In this document: positions 12,915 through 24,097 of the stretch, in pieces
Layout: the number at the start of each line of letters is the position of its first letter
How positions within the stretch are numbered: the first letter of the stretch is position 1
Origin: Styela clava
Lineage: Eukaryota; Chordata; Ascidiacea; Stolidobranchia; Styelidae
Length of the DNA stretch: 64,000 bases
NCBI RefSeq assembly: GCF_964204865.1
Contig: NC_135261.1
Location: forward strand, 10,540,001 to 10,604,000
Direction of reading: 5' to 3'
Position numbers and translations under genes: made by a program
Notes under the pieces: generated by a model
Databases searched by the model: none
The model's input: the letters and a program-made list of their open reading frames with translations, nothing else
What the model was told of the DNA's origin: nothing

Positions 12915-13294
12915 TGTATCGATTGTGTTGGATGGAAAAATGATATTTTTGTCATTATATAATATAGTAATCAAGATACAATGTTTATTTTACTATTCGT
13001 TTCAATTATCTGCTTGTATGTTAATGTACACTGTATTTGTGCAATCCTGCTTAACAAGTTATGATTAATCACCTTCCTGTTGATGTATGGTTTAGTAAAA
13101 CTCATCATTATAAGACTAAAGAGATTCTGGTTTGTGATGTAGTGGTTCCCATGAAGGATTCAGCACCATGCTTAGAGAGGCTTGATAAGATAAGAAGCCT
13201 TCTTAGCTGAATGATTTGTTACGGCGCTTAGCTTATTGTTTGTCGTTGGCCCACAATATTATTTGTCTTCTAACTTATGAAACGAAATATTGTA
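12915..13294 (+). other. EXOC1 3' flank
   Basis: No gene is visible. This is presumably EXOC1 3' UTR and downstream DNA. I saw no AATAAA in the first 200 bases after the stop. Confidence 0.4.
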
Positions 13295-13302
13295 CCTGAA
13301 CC

Positions 13303-14196
13303 CAGGGTTGTCCAAAAAAAATCGAGTATTCGAAAACATTCGAATACCAAAGTATTCTAATACCTTTTTGGCTGATTTTAGAATAATTCCAAATAGTAGC
13401 CACTCTTCGCCGTCAGCGAGGTGTTTTACTTCTAAGTGAAATCTTCATACGATTTTTGGCGCTTCGTAACGTATTGTAATCACGATGAAATAGAATTGGC
13501 ACTTCAATTGTTTGTGATATTCTGTGCGAGCGTGCGCCTCATACTGTTGCATGATTGGCATTGCCGCTACTATCTTGCAAGGTTCTAATTTATACATTGA
13601 TTTCCTTCACGTCGAAAAATTTGAAATTATTTAATGCCACAATTGTTAAAACACCCAATAAGTTAGTCGGAATTATTAGAAAATATACTTTTTTTCGCTT
13701 TTCGGCAACCGATTTTGATAATGATAGTTAGAAGTATCGACTTTTTACTAGGATCTTTTTCTGTTGCGCAAAATATTTAGATACCAGCAATTAAAATGAC
13801 CTGCCGTTTTAATTTAATTCTGTTTAACATAACCCGTGATTGCGTCATGAAAAAAATAAAAGCATTGCTATCGTATATATATTAAAATATCACAGTAATC
13901 TGTGGACATAAAATGTGTGGAAAACTACCCATTAATATAATTAATTCTTGATTCGAAGTTTTGTTACTGAAATATGAAAAGCAATACTACTCTGAAATAT
14001 CAGGCAATCTGCGGACATAAAATGTCTGGTAAATAGGCAGGTTGTAGATGACAGTTTTTCCATTGTTTATTGTATGCAGTTGATTCATGGCCTAAAATAT
14101 GCTATTTACTTGAATTTATTTTTGAATATATTCGAAATTTCATATTCGGAAATAATGATTTCGAAATAGTGAACTATTCGGTATTGGCCATCCCTG
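13303..14196. mobile_element. hAT-type MITE (894 bp) with 8-bp target duplication
   Basis: The ends CAGGGTTGTCCAAA and (reverse complement of the right end) CAGGGATGGCCAA form short terminal inverted repeats. The element is flanked by perfect 8-bp copies of cctgaacc at 13295-13302 and 14197-14204, the size typical of hAT insertions. The interior near both ends is rich in attcgaat-type motifs. There is no transposase, so it would need an enzyme in trans. Confidence 0.85.
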
Positions 14197-14204
14197 CCTG
14201 AACC

Positions 14205-14867
14205 CTTCTGTTGTCGTCAGTTGCCCGCTAATTATTAATATAAGCGTAGTGCATTGGGATGCTGATCAAGCAAGCGAATTACAGATATTGTTAGCTTTGT
14301 AAATGTGTAAGATATAAAACATTGTTATCGCACTGGTGGGGCGAGAATGATGTTTAGCTGGGAAAAAAGTAAACTCACAGGAGTGGTAATCAGTTCTGTG
14401 CGCGCCTGAAGACTCTAGACCAAAACTTGGACCCTACTATTGCTGGTATGGTTTGAAAATAAGCAACATTCGTTTCCTTTTGTTTATTCAAGAAGGAAAC
14501 TCCGTTACACATGATATGCGCGGTAGCACCAAAACACTTGACATCGATATATATATGTGGGCAGTAAAAAGACTAAACGTTACTCACATTATCGAAGTAC
14601 TACAAAATATCACGATACAAAGATAAGATAGCTATCCTCCATAACTATAAGTTTCATTCCACTGTAAATATACATCTTAAAAATATACAAATATTAACTT
14701 AATTGCAAAAATCCGATATAAAAATTCATTTGTACGATAATAATGCAAGATAGAATAAAATAACCGTGAAATATGGGTGTTAATTAAAGTCCGGGACAAC
14801 AGCCGCCTCTCGTCCCGATTTAGAATGTTGGTATTTTGCAACTTGCGACGGCTCGAAATTATAATAT
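14205..14867 (-). other. 3' flank of ferroportin paralogue 1
   Basis: No gene is seen. A minus-strand AATAAA lies at about 14483-14488, some 380 bases past the ferroportin stop, and could serve as the poly(A) signal. Confidence 0.4.
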
Positions 14868-16556
14868 CTACCGACAAAGACAAAAATGTTTGTCGTATTT
14901 TCGAGAGTATATTGCATACAAAAAGTGTCCCATAATAATGAAGAATGCCGAAATCAAAATGAGAAGTCCGAATTGATCCGGATGTGGAAGAGCAATTACC
15001 AAAACAAAGTGAATCATATCCATGAAATTGTTGATAGAACTTTGAACGCCGTTCACGACACCTCTTTCTTCTTCGACTACTTGTTCTTGGAAGAGCTGAG
15101 TAACCGACAAATCAAAAGTCCAAAGACCTATTCTAGCCAGAACTGCACCTGCCATAAGCATCGATAAAGATAAATAGGATGATGGTGGGTCAACGCCGTC
15201 CATACATTTGAGAAATAAACTTGAATTTGAATTAGTTGTCCCGAAGAAATCTTCTCCGAAATTACGAGAACCCAAAGCAGGCCTTGTTGGAGGTTCGAAT
15301 GAAGCTGTAGTAGAGACTATATCATGTTGATTTTGAGGAAGAAGAAAAAATGGGCTTCCTGGGGCAAACACGGAATAAACGCATGGTCCCAAGGTAATGA
15401 TGTGTGTCACAGATGCAAACTGACCAGTGCGAATTAACCCAAACTTTTTACACACTGGTATAAAGGCAAATGTTGCAATAATTCCAGTAATTGCACTGGC
15501 ACCCATGAGAAGACCGACAAAAAATTCACTAAAGCACTGGTTATAAGCGTAGGAAACAGTTATCGAATCAAATCCGAGCACAGTCATATAAAGACAGGAA
15601 AGTCCCAATCCAGCGAGTGCGACTGACTGGAACATAAAGATTCCCCACCCCTTAGGAATAATGATTATAAAATAGAATGCAGTTTTCCACCAAGAAGAGG
15701 ATTGATCTGAGGGTTTCTTGGTTGTGGAGTTGTCTGTAGAACCGTAACCGGCTTTTTCATTTTTTGGGTGCGATGAAATTAGTGTCTCGTCATCAGCATC
15801 TGAGTCGTTACCAGGCGGTTCTTCAACAGAATCCGTATATGACCCTGAGGCCGATTCTAGCAGAGGTGCCTTATCGTCAGATGAAACAGTGTCTGATTCG
15901 TCCTTGATAGGTTGAAGAATTTTCTTACGAGCAAGCGCCGGAGTATTTCTGTAAACGATTTGCAACATTATGTACTCTATGATCATTGAAATCAAGTTCC
16001 ACCCTGCAACAAAAGCTATCCCGAAAGTCATTGATAGAAGTGTAATTATCTGACCACAGACCATCGGAGCAATGAGTTTTGTGAATAAATCGATTCTTCG
16101 GAGCATTGAATTCAGTCTTGTCAGTAATGCTTGGTCTCCGTCGGCTATGACCACAATCCAATCCTTTTCAATGATTATTCGGTTAGCAGTGTAAGCCAAA
16201 TGTGCTATGGAGCCTAGAATAACAGCTGCTATTTTTGAAAATAGTAAATACCAATCTCCCGGCACAACTGCAAGCTTATTCACCAATAAAACTGCAGCAC
16301 AAGCAACAATTGCGAGATCTTGTGAGACGACTCCAACACGAGCAGCAGGGAGTCGTCTGCTTCGGTCTATCATGTTTCCAATCATTGGCCCCAATATCAA
16401 AACCGACCCTGCTAATGACAGTCCGTAGATTGCCGGGAGAAGTAGACTATCCGATGCCAGGTCCATTAGAAACAGAGCAGCCGCAAATTTCCACATTCGG
16501 TCGCTCCATGTCGATAGAAAGTGACTGATATAAATGAGCCTGGACTTATTAACCAT
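14868..16556 (-). CDS. SLC40A1: Ferroportin (iron exporter) paralogue 1, intronless
   Basis: A single 562-residue open frame for ferroportin, the multi-pass plasma membrane Fe(II) exporter of the major facilitator superfamily. Family signatures: SHFLSTWSDRMW (residues 11-22, with D19 matching human D39), LLLPAIYGL, IDRSRRL, DWIVVIADGD, LRRIDL, AGWNLISM, CLYMTVLGFD, ARIGLWTFDL and GVVNGVQSS. A hydrophilic loop of about 90 residues, rich in Ser/Asp, separates the two halves as expected. The start is the ATG with good context (accATGG); the frame runs further upstream but offers no ATG there. The position equivalent to human C326, the hepcidin-binding cysteine, is Ser331 (GFDSIT). Vertebrate SLC40A1 has several introns; this gene has none. 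It lies head-to-head with the paralogue at 20673-22346. I saw no iron-responsive element in the 5' flank. Confidence 0.95.
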   Translation of the reverse strand: MVNKSRLIYISHFLSTWSDRMWKFAAALFLMDLASDSLLLPAIYGLSLAGSVLILGPMIGNMIDRSRRLPAARVGVVSQDLAIVACAAVLLVNKLAVVPGDWYLLFSKIAAVILGSIAHLAYTANRIIIEKDWIVVIADGDQALLTRLNSMLRRIDLFTKLIAPMVCGQIITLLSMTFGIAFVAGWNLISMIIEYIMLQIVYRNTPALARKKILQPIKDESDTVSSDDKAPLLESASGSYTDSVEEPPGNDSDADDETLISSHPKNEKAGYGSTDNSTTKKPSDQSSSWWKTAFYFIIIIPKGWGIFMFQSVALAGLGLSCLYMTVLGFDSITVSYAYNQCFSEFFVGLLMGASAITGIIATFAFIPVCKKFGLIRTGQFASVTHIITLGPCVYSVFAPGSPFFLLPQNQHDIVSTTASFEPPTRPALGSRNFGEDFFGTTNSNSSLFLKCMDGVDPPSSYLSLSMLMAGAVLARIGLWTFDLSVTQLFQEQVVEEERGVVNGVQSSINNFMDMIHFVLVIALPHPDQFGLLILISAFFIIMGHFLYAIYSRKYDKHFCLCR

Positions 16557-17223
16557 GGTTATTTTACTTAAATAATTTATCTGTATATAAAGCAAGTATT
16601 AGTTTTGCACCACAATTGTACGCAAAATTAGGCAATTCTACATATATATATATATGTATTATGATATACTGTATATTGTGCTCGATAAAACTCGGAACAA
16701 TCTTTTCTGGGATTTCTCGAATCATGACTGTACGAAATTAGAACATTTTATCATATTGAATGAAATGGATATTGTATGAGTATTTGCATTAATGTGAGAT
16801 GTTACGTTCATACGGCGGCCCTGATTTTTATAATAGTAGGATGTGTATTGATGGTTATCTCAGAGAAAAAGTGTGTAATAAATGTAATCAGCATTAAACA
16901 ATTTTTATTTAGCAAGCTAATATCTTAGTTTTGGGCTTTCAACAGATCAACTAGAACTTGCCAGTTGAGAAGTTCCCATTTCCTTTTCAAATAAAAAAGT
17001 CAAAGAGCTTGAGTGACATATTATTCTATCAATTTCGCTATTGACCCAAATAAAATATCAAATCTAAAATATTTATTATAGCAGGCTATTAATTTCTAAG
17101 TGCTATATGTGACTGGTAACAAATCATGCCTCTTTTGTAGGCTACATGAAATTCGATAACGCAAGAACATAACAAAATCCAGTAGAAAAAATTTAAAAAA
17201 AAATTCAGTAACAATGCCCAACT
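16557..17223. other. 5' flank of ferroportin 1
   Basis: No gene is seen. It contains a short (TA)n tract at about 16638-16656 and presumably the promoter of the minus-strand ferroportin. I could not define a TATA box or an IRE-type CAGTGN hairpin with confidence. Confidence 0.3.
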
Positions 17224-17619
17224 TTATTCACTTAAAATTTTCTGATTACTCAATGAGTCATCCAAGGCGTAGTTACAACGTATTCTGCACTTAAATGTAG
17301 CATTGTAGGCTATACATACACAAGTTCTGCTCAATTTCATCAAAACACAGATTTGCAAAAACGCTTTGCGCTCAACAACTTCTGCCTCCGCATTAATCGT
17401 TAATTCAATTATTGTAGGCCTCGAACCACGGAAAGACATGGAAATCTTGTAATCGGAAGCGCAGCACACGAATTGATTCCGGTCGTTACCACATTGAAGG
17501 AATCGAATTTCTTTAAACTTATTTCCGTTACCAGTAATCCGGAAAGAATTTAATTTTCCGGAATAGTCTGAAATCAACGAATTTGCTCGATTAACTGAAA
17601 CCACCATTTGATTTTCCAC
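17224..17619 (-). CDS. Hypothetical 131-residue cysteine-rich ORF
   Basis: An open frame of 131 codons with ten or so cysteines (QCGNDRNQFVCC, CVLMKLSRTCVC, CRIRCNY) and no signal peptide that I can see. A TATATATA tract lies about 30 bases upstream of the ATG on the same strand. I do not recognise a family. It is longer than most chance frames in this AT-rich DNA, but without homology or transcripts it may be spurious, or one exon of a larger gene. Confidence 0.3.
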   Translation of the reverse strand: MENQMVVSVNRANSLISDYSGKLNSFRITGNGNKFKEIRFLQCGNDRNQFVCCASDYKISMSFRGSRPTIIELTINAEAEVVERKAFLQICVLMKLSRTCVCIAYNATFKCRIRCNYALDDSLSNQKILSE

Positions 17620-17639
17620 ATTTGAACGTGGCCTGTCGA

Positions 17640-20600
17640 TAAACTGAATATATATAGCAGCAGGAAGTGTAGTCGACTAATGCATACATGAACTTTTCCT
17701 GAGTAATGACTTTAAGTTGTCTTCCATGATCATAAGTTAGTCACGAGGCGCTCTTTCGCAGTGTTACTTCGTTTCCTCTTAAGAAGGCCTAGTACAATGA
17801 CAGATGCGCTCGCCGATGGAGCTATTATTGACTTCTAAAAGATTAAAACCAATGTTTGTGCCACTTAACAAACTATAACTTCCATTTAGATTTTAGATGG
17901 AGGGTTTCCGAAATACTTTCTTCCCAAATCCCGGCTAATGCGTTCTTTTTATCTAGGTATTGCTGAGCGATTTTCTGAAGCCCTAGTTACAACGGTGTTT
18001 TATCGCATATATTTTTAAATATTTCACGCAGTTAATTTTGTTTGAATCCTCATCATTGTTTAATAAAACTCTGACTTATATATAACAACAGGAGTTTGGA
18101 CATTGTTTTAGCCAGCAAACAAAAATGAGAATAAAATTATCCGTACCGGTAAGCTAATTAAAAATATTTAAAAGCCACGCAATTGTCTTTAATCAGTCTG
18201 AAACGAATTTCCGCTGTCGTGATCCGGCGTCACTAGATACTGAACTTGTTTTCGTGATTTGAACTGGTGAGGCCGCTTGGCAGTTAATAGGTTTAAATCG
18301 AACTAGTCTACTCAAAATCTAGCTCTCAAACACATTGCTTGTGGCCATTCAGATTATCGCACCTATTCTCAAAAACACCTAAGTGTTTCTAATCTACAAG
18401 CGCATCCAATGCAATATTGTTCGTGCTCATCTTGCATTCAGGACCAAACAGATTAATTAATTCTTTCCATAACTCTCAAATTTTTGATATCGCGTTTCTT
18501 TCGCCACCAATCACCCTTGTTCTCAACCAATCATTATAAGCAAATGCCGCTGGATTCACGACTTACCAGGGGAAATTACAGACATGTTTCATAACACAGT
18601 AATATAAATAATCAATATGTATACAGTATATCGTAATGTTCATAGCAATAAAAATAAAACTTTCATTGTGATGTCACGAACACGTGACCAAGATTATAAT
18701 ATTCTCCGTGGTTGGGCATGTATGATATAATATATATCAATAATATAATCATTAACGCGAAAGCACAAAATTTTGGTGAGCAGACAAGTTTCGAAAATGC
18801 CATGGTCAATGTCAGAGAATTTATCAATAAGTTGGCCAATTGTTTCTTGAAGCTCACATCGCGTTATCAAGCGAAATTAGAAAGCGTTCTACTTACAACT
18901 CACGCGAACAAAAGTGCAATTTTTCAATTTCATTGATTGGAGACAAGATTATTATTCATTTATATTTAAAAACACGCTTGGTATTGTATTCTGATGCACA
19001 CAAACATCTTGACTTTCATCTATTCAGATTGGTCCAAGGTTGTCGCCTTCGCGGGCCACAATAAGTGTCAGAAATAGGTAAACTGGACAATACAAAACAA
19101 ACACTTTTATTTTGCAAACAATTTATCATTATTTGTCATTTATCGCTAAAACATGCAAAATACGCCAGAAAAATTACTTAAACATGCAAAAGTCTTTCTA
19201 TATCTACGTTTAATGTAAGATTTGTAATGTAATGTAATTGTAATGTAACTCTTCACAACAGAGAAAGTGCTTCCGCAATGTAAGTGCTTTCGAACATCGA
19301 TGGGGTTTCCAAAGAAAAATTTCTCAAAATTTGGAAATGCTCATTGGTCCCATGATAGCAAAATGCTATTCTAGATTATATTTGCCATAACCAGATTGAT
19401 TGATTATCAAATTTTACGAAATGTAAGGTACAGGAGAGTAATTACTAATTTTTCTGACATATTAGAATCATTTTCTGTAATACTGTTTAGGCTGGTTCCA
19501 AAAATTATCACCAAATGCGATTTGTTTGATTATATTTAAATTTTTATATTTATATTTGTAAATATTTATACGCGCAATCTGCTATTGTATATAGCCTATA
19601 CACACGTATGAATGTATTTTAAGCTGACACAGATTTTAGATACGTGGGCAAAATCCACGCTAAAATCTAATCTCTACCTCAGCCTGATGTTACGAGATGT
19701 CCTGCTACGAAGTCTTGAATATTATACAGTCCTGTCACAGCCTGATACCTCATTAAAAGTTTTGGTGCGTTATGATATTTTGTACCATGGCGGAGTTCAA
19801 AATAAATATCTATCTATTTCACATCAGTACACACATTAAAGCAATTAAAGTGTACAAGATAAGGCTCTGAATAAAATTACTAATTTATGTAACGGAAAAC
19901 TGACATAGCTTGATCACTCGTTACGCCACAATTCATCGCAAGCAAACACATAGCTGATCAAATTTATTTACTTATTCGACTGCAAATGTTGTTCATCTGA
20001 TCACGTGAGATGAATTAGCTTGCGTATTCAGGTTTGTGAGTGAGTGTATGACGCACTTGGTGAACAATTTCCAGGCATTTGACCAGTGTTATACCATGGC
20101 TCGTTTTTACTTTCTATCGTAGGCTCGCTTCGAAAATCGTTTCGTGGACGCCTGATTCTGGAGGGCACAAGACCTTGTGGTACACACGAAATTTTGGCAA
20201 GATTTATCGGTGTCTCGAAAATGTCGTATCCCACTTCTTCAACTCGGGACAAGTAGGACACGACATTTTTGAGACGCCCAGAATTTATGTGAGACTGTCA
20301 AGCTTTGGCGATCGTCTGTACCTTAGCGGAGTTTGAAATAAATTATTTAATTGAGTTTGAACCACAGGGCTTGATTCTAAGCTAAGTTGGGAAAGCGACT
20401 GATATTTTCCGAGCAACTAATTTTCTTCATGGAACCATAGCCGATCAGCGCGTTACATGAAGTTTGATCGTTATGAATATCCGCCTGATGTCGAGTTAAA
20501 AGAAAGCGCTGCGCCGTTGCTGGGTAGACTTGCTGTTTCTTGGCTGGTATTCAATCTTTTAGATTTGTAAGTAGATACTAGTCCCAGAGTTAGAACCACA

Positions 20601-20672
20601 ATATGACTTCATATAATTTGAAGGTAGCTCTGTGAATGCCGTAACAAGCTAGTTGGCGTAGTCATTGAAATC
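17640..20672. other. Intergenic region between 131-aa ORF and ferroportin 2
   Basis: No convincing gene. It contains a hAT-like fragment near 19020-19070 (attggtccaaggttgtcgcc, cgcgggccac) and two short direct repeats that end in tgtacc(a/t)tggcggagtt followed by an aaataaat tract, near 19785-19810 and 20318-20345. The remainder is AT-rich and unassigned. The ferroportin 2 promoter presumably lies in the last few hundred bases. Confidence 0.4.
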
Positions 20673-22346
20673 ATGATGAACAAATCGAAGCTGATTTACG
20701 TCAGTCATTTTCTATCGGCATGGGGGGACCGGATGTGGAATTTTGCAGTTGCAATTTTTCTCATGGATCTAGCATCCGAATCTTTACTTTTGCCAGCTGT
20801 ATTTGGCTTAACACTATCGGGTTCTGTTCTCATGTTTGGGCCGTTGGTCGGGGAATGGATTGATCGATCTCCTCGTTTACGTGCAGCACAGACGTCTTTG
20901 ATCACACAGAACAGCACAGTTGCAGCGTGCGCTATCATTCTTCTGGTGCAGAAAATCGCCCATATAGAAAGTAATGCATTCCTTCTTTTTGTGAAGATAA
21001 GTGCAGTATTCCTGGGTGCAATTGCAAGACTTGCAAGTGTGGCTTCATCCATTATAGTCCAGAAAGATTGGATTGTGGTTATCGCAGGTGGAGATGAAAC
21101 ATTTTTAACATCATTAAATGCAATGTTGAGGCGAATTGATTTGTGTACAAAATTTCTGGCACCTCTTGTCTGTGGACAACTTATTACTCTTGTTTCATTG
21201 ACATTTGGATGTGCATTTGTGGCTGGATGGAACCTTGTTTCAATGTTTGTGGAGTATATTTTATTACGCATTGTATATGATCACACCCCAGCTCTTGCAC
21301 TCAAGGTGAAGAAATCAAGAAAGTCTAAGAGGTCTGACGATGCTTCGAATAATCCAATGCTTGTTGATTCTCCAGATGCTGACGTGGGGGAAGATTGCAC
21401 AGTGAAGGATGAATTACCACTTCAAGAAATAGATAATGTGTCAAAAGAAACTCTGGTTGAATCCCCAACTGCGAACAAAGAATCTGATAAAAATGACAGT
21501 GCAAAAAATGAAAATAATCAGCAATTACAGACATCTATTTGGAGAAAAATTTTCTCTTTTCTTTTGATCATTCCCAAAGGTTGGAAGCAATATATGTCTC
21601 AATCAGTTGCCAAAGCTGGAATAGGTTTGGCATGTCTTTACATGACTGTACTGGGACTAGATGCCATCACAATTTCATATGCTTACAACCAATGCTTCAG
21701 TGAGCTCTTGGTTGGCATACTTCTTGCAGTAAGTGGTCTGACAGGAATAGTTGCCACTTTCATATTCACACCACTGAGTGCTAAAATTGGGATAATCAAA
21801 GCAGGATTATTATCATCGGTTGCCCAAATCTTAACTTTAATACCTTGTGTGATGTCTGTATTTGCACCAGGTAGTCCCTTTTTTCTTTTACCTCAAAATA
21901 AAGCACTAGAAACAACTGCCACACCCACATTCACACCATATAACACAATTGATGAAAATATCACCATTTCAAACAATCATTCCTCTATAAATGATGGTGT
22001 ATTTTTGAAATGTATGGATGGTATTGATCCTCCTCCGTCCTATCTTTCCCTAACGATGCTTACTGCAGGCATAGTGCTTGCACGAATTGGTCTTTGGGGA
22101 TTTGATTTGGCTGTGACACAACTCTTTCAACAACATGTTCCAGAACAAGAGAGAGGAGTTGTTGGTGGAGTACAAAGTTCCTTAAATTATTTGATGGATC
22201 TTATGCATTTTATTTTAGTAATTGCTCTTCCACAGCCAGACAAGTTTGGTATTTTAGTGATTTTGTCAGCCATTTTTGTGACAGCAGGTCATTTTTTATT
22301 TGCATTGTTTGCTCATAAAGAATTAGGGGGATTTTTATGTTGTTAA
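20673..22346 (+). CDS. SLC40A1: Ferroportin (iron exporter) paralogue 2, intronless
   Basis: A single 557-residue open frame, a clear second ferroportin. Signatures: SHFLSAWGDRMW (D19), LLLPAVFGL, IDRSPRLRAAQTSL, QKDWIVVIAGGDE, MLRRIDL, AGWNLVSMFVEY, CLYMTVLGLD, ARIGLWGFDLAVTQL and GVVGGVQSSLNYLMDLMHF. It ends in a Cys pair. The central hydrophilic loop is acidic and longer than in the N-terminal half. The hepcidin-binding cysteine position (human C326) is Ala331 (GLDAIT), and the site of human Y64 is Phe (AVFGL). Start chosen at the first of two adjacent ATGs, which aligns with the paralogue's start. A poly(A) signal AATAAA lies at 22823-22828. The lack of introns in both copies suggests descent from an intronless, possibly retrocopied, ancestor (inference). 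Confidence 0.95.
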   Translation: MMNKSKLIYVSHFLSAWGDRMWNFAVAIFLMDLASESLLLPAVFGLTLSGSVLMFGPLVGEWIDRSPRLRAAQTSLITQNSTVAACAIILLVQKIAHIESNAFLLFVKISAVFLGAIARLASVASSIIVQKDWIVVIAGGDETFLTSLNAMLRRIDLCTKFLAPLVCGQLITLVSLTFGCAFVAGWNLVSMFVEYILLRIVYDHTPALALKVKKSRKSKRSDDASNNPMLVDSPDADVGEDCTVKDELPLQEIDNVSKETLVESPTANKESDKNDSAKNENNQQLQTSIWRKIFSFLLIIPKGWKQYMSQSVAKAGIGLACLYMTVLGLDAITISYAYNQCFSELLVGILLAVSGLTGIVATFIFTPLSAKIGIIKAGLLSSVAQILTLIPCVMSVFAPGSPFFLLPQNKALETTATPTFTPYNTIDENITISNNHSSINDGVFLKCMDGIDPPPSYLSLTMLTAGIVLARIGLWGFDLAVTQLFQQHVPEQERGVVGGVQSSLNYLMDLMHFILVIALPQPDKFGILVILSAIFVTAGHFLFALFAHKELGGFLCC

Positions 22347-24097
22347 ACCTTGAATACACATTCTTATTTTTCTATCTTGCCATTTGCACTTATTATGGTG
22401 ACTAAACTTTATAGAATTGCTATTTTTTGCAGGAAAGTCGAGTAAACAGGCCTCTCATATTTATCCATTTGTACAATATTGCTATTAAGTATTTCTGTCA
22501 ATCTTCCATACTTTTATAATTAATTCTTTACCTCCATATCTCATTTATACACAACACATATATTTAACAATTTTGATGTCTTAGCATTTATGTTTTTGAA
22601 TATTGCATCGAGAATATGTATCACTTTAATAGAGGGTATTGTATAGGATCAATGTTAAACTCGTGTCTGTAAATCATTTGATGATATTGCAATGCTAGGA
22701 TAACCCAGCTGTTTTTCTTATTTGAATTCACCATATTCAAAATAGTGCCGACTGCTGTTATAATTATTAGTATTCCGGAGTGCCTCTTAACTGCTGTAAT
22801 TTGCTTTCCCATGACTACACCAAATAAAAGTTAACTCGCGAATGCACTGGTCTCTATCCTACTTGCTAGAGTGTCTTTTCCCAACAATCTTCAGAGAGTT
22901 TCATTATAGTAGATAAGCAGGCTGCTAAATTTTTTCATTTTACATAGCAAAAAAAGTGGCAAGAACCTTTTCCAACCAATATTAACTGTCATTGAGCAGC
23001 TGATCCAAAGTTGGACTTTCAAATATTGCTATCCATAGCTTTACATCGGTTTTACAATATTTATTAGAATCACCAAAATATAGATTCTTAAAAATAGAAA
23101 GAGAAATTGGCATAATACCACTCGAATATATCATTATCAGCGATTTGCATACATAATTGAGTAATTAAAACAATTGACACTGAATTAGCAATGCAACTAA
23201 TCACATTATCTATTGACCCTCTACTAGTTATCATAAATTGAAGGCACACGTCCGTAAAAAATGCAAATTATTGAAAACTCATGGCTGAAATTGTTCTGAA
23301 TTGCAAATAAAAACGGTGTTGCTGGGTAATAATATAAATTTATAACTGTACAAGAGTCCAACATAGCGGGTTTATCTTGTGCTGTATGGTACTGTACTAT
23401 TTTCGACCCCACGAGTGGTGAAACTTAAAAATACAATAAAATGTTGACAATTGTACTTCACCAATACCCATGCTAAGAATTGTAGTAATAAGGTTTTAGT
23501 TCTATTAAATCCCCTTATTTAGACAAATCAAATTCTACCCTGAATATTGAAAACTATGCTAACACATTTGAAAAGAATACAAAAATGATTAATACACCAA
23601 AATTTAAAATTAAGCCAATCAAAGAAACGGTGAATAAGAAAAACGTAATGAAAATGATAGGTCATGATGTTTTCTTAGTAAATATGGTGGATTTGGTTAA
23701 TGGAACAAGGAAAAGGAACAAAACACTGAAGGCCAATCATTATAAATTCAACGACAATTTGCTGACTCAAAGCATGAAATCCCACACTTGCAAACTAAAG
23801 ACTTGGATGCTGTCAATATCAGTACCAGTTGAGTTGAATGGAACAGTTTATAATACACCCAAAGGCCAATGAGCTAAACCTAGTTTGAATCATTAAATAT
23901 ATATAGTACGTTACTTCAGTACTATAGCAGGTTTCAGTATTGCATGTCGCGGATTCTATTATCACATCAGCTAATAATGATGAACATAGCTAGCTTTTAA
24001 GTCTCTGAACAGAGTATTTGGGTGAATGATTGTACAATACGATAAAGAAGAGGTACCGTATCACATAAAATGATAATAATTATGCAATAACAAATTG
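22347..24097. other. Intergenic region, ferroportin 2 to AKTIP
   Basis: This holds the ferroportin 2 3' UTR (to about 22850) and the AKTIP 3' flank. An open frame of 95 codons at 23585-23872 is Lys/Asn-rich and unrecognised; I do not call it as a gene. Confidence 0.4.

Noticed and set aside
16557-16595. A 13-residue N-terminal extension of ferroportin 1
   Set aside because: The extended frame has no ATG; the ATG at 16556 has good context and aligns with the paralogue's start.
20460-20672. A 5' iron-responsive element for ferroportin
   Set aside because: I looked for a CAGTGN hairpin loop in both 5' flanks and found none that folds convincingly.
20705-21271. 188-codon frame antisense to ferroportin 2
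   Set aside because: It is the complementary reading of a strongly conserved coding region.
23585-23872. 95-codon ORF between ferroportin 2 and AKTIP
   Set aside because: Lys/Asn-rich composition as expected by chance in AT-rich DNA, no domain, no splice or promoter support.
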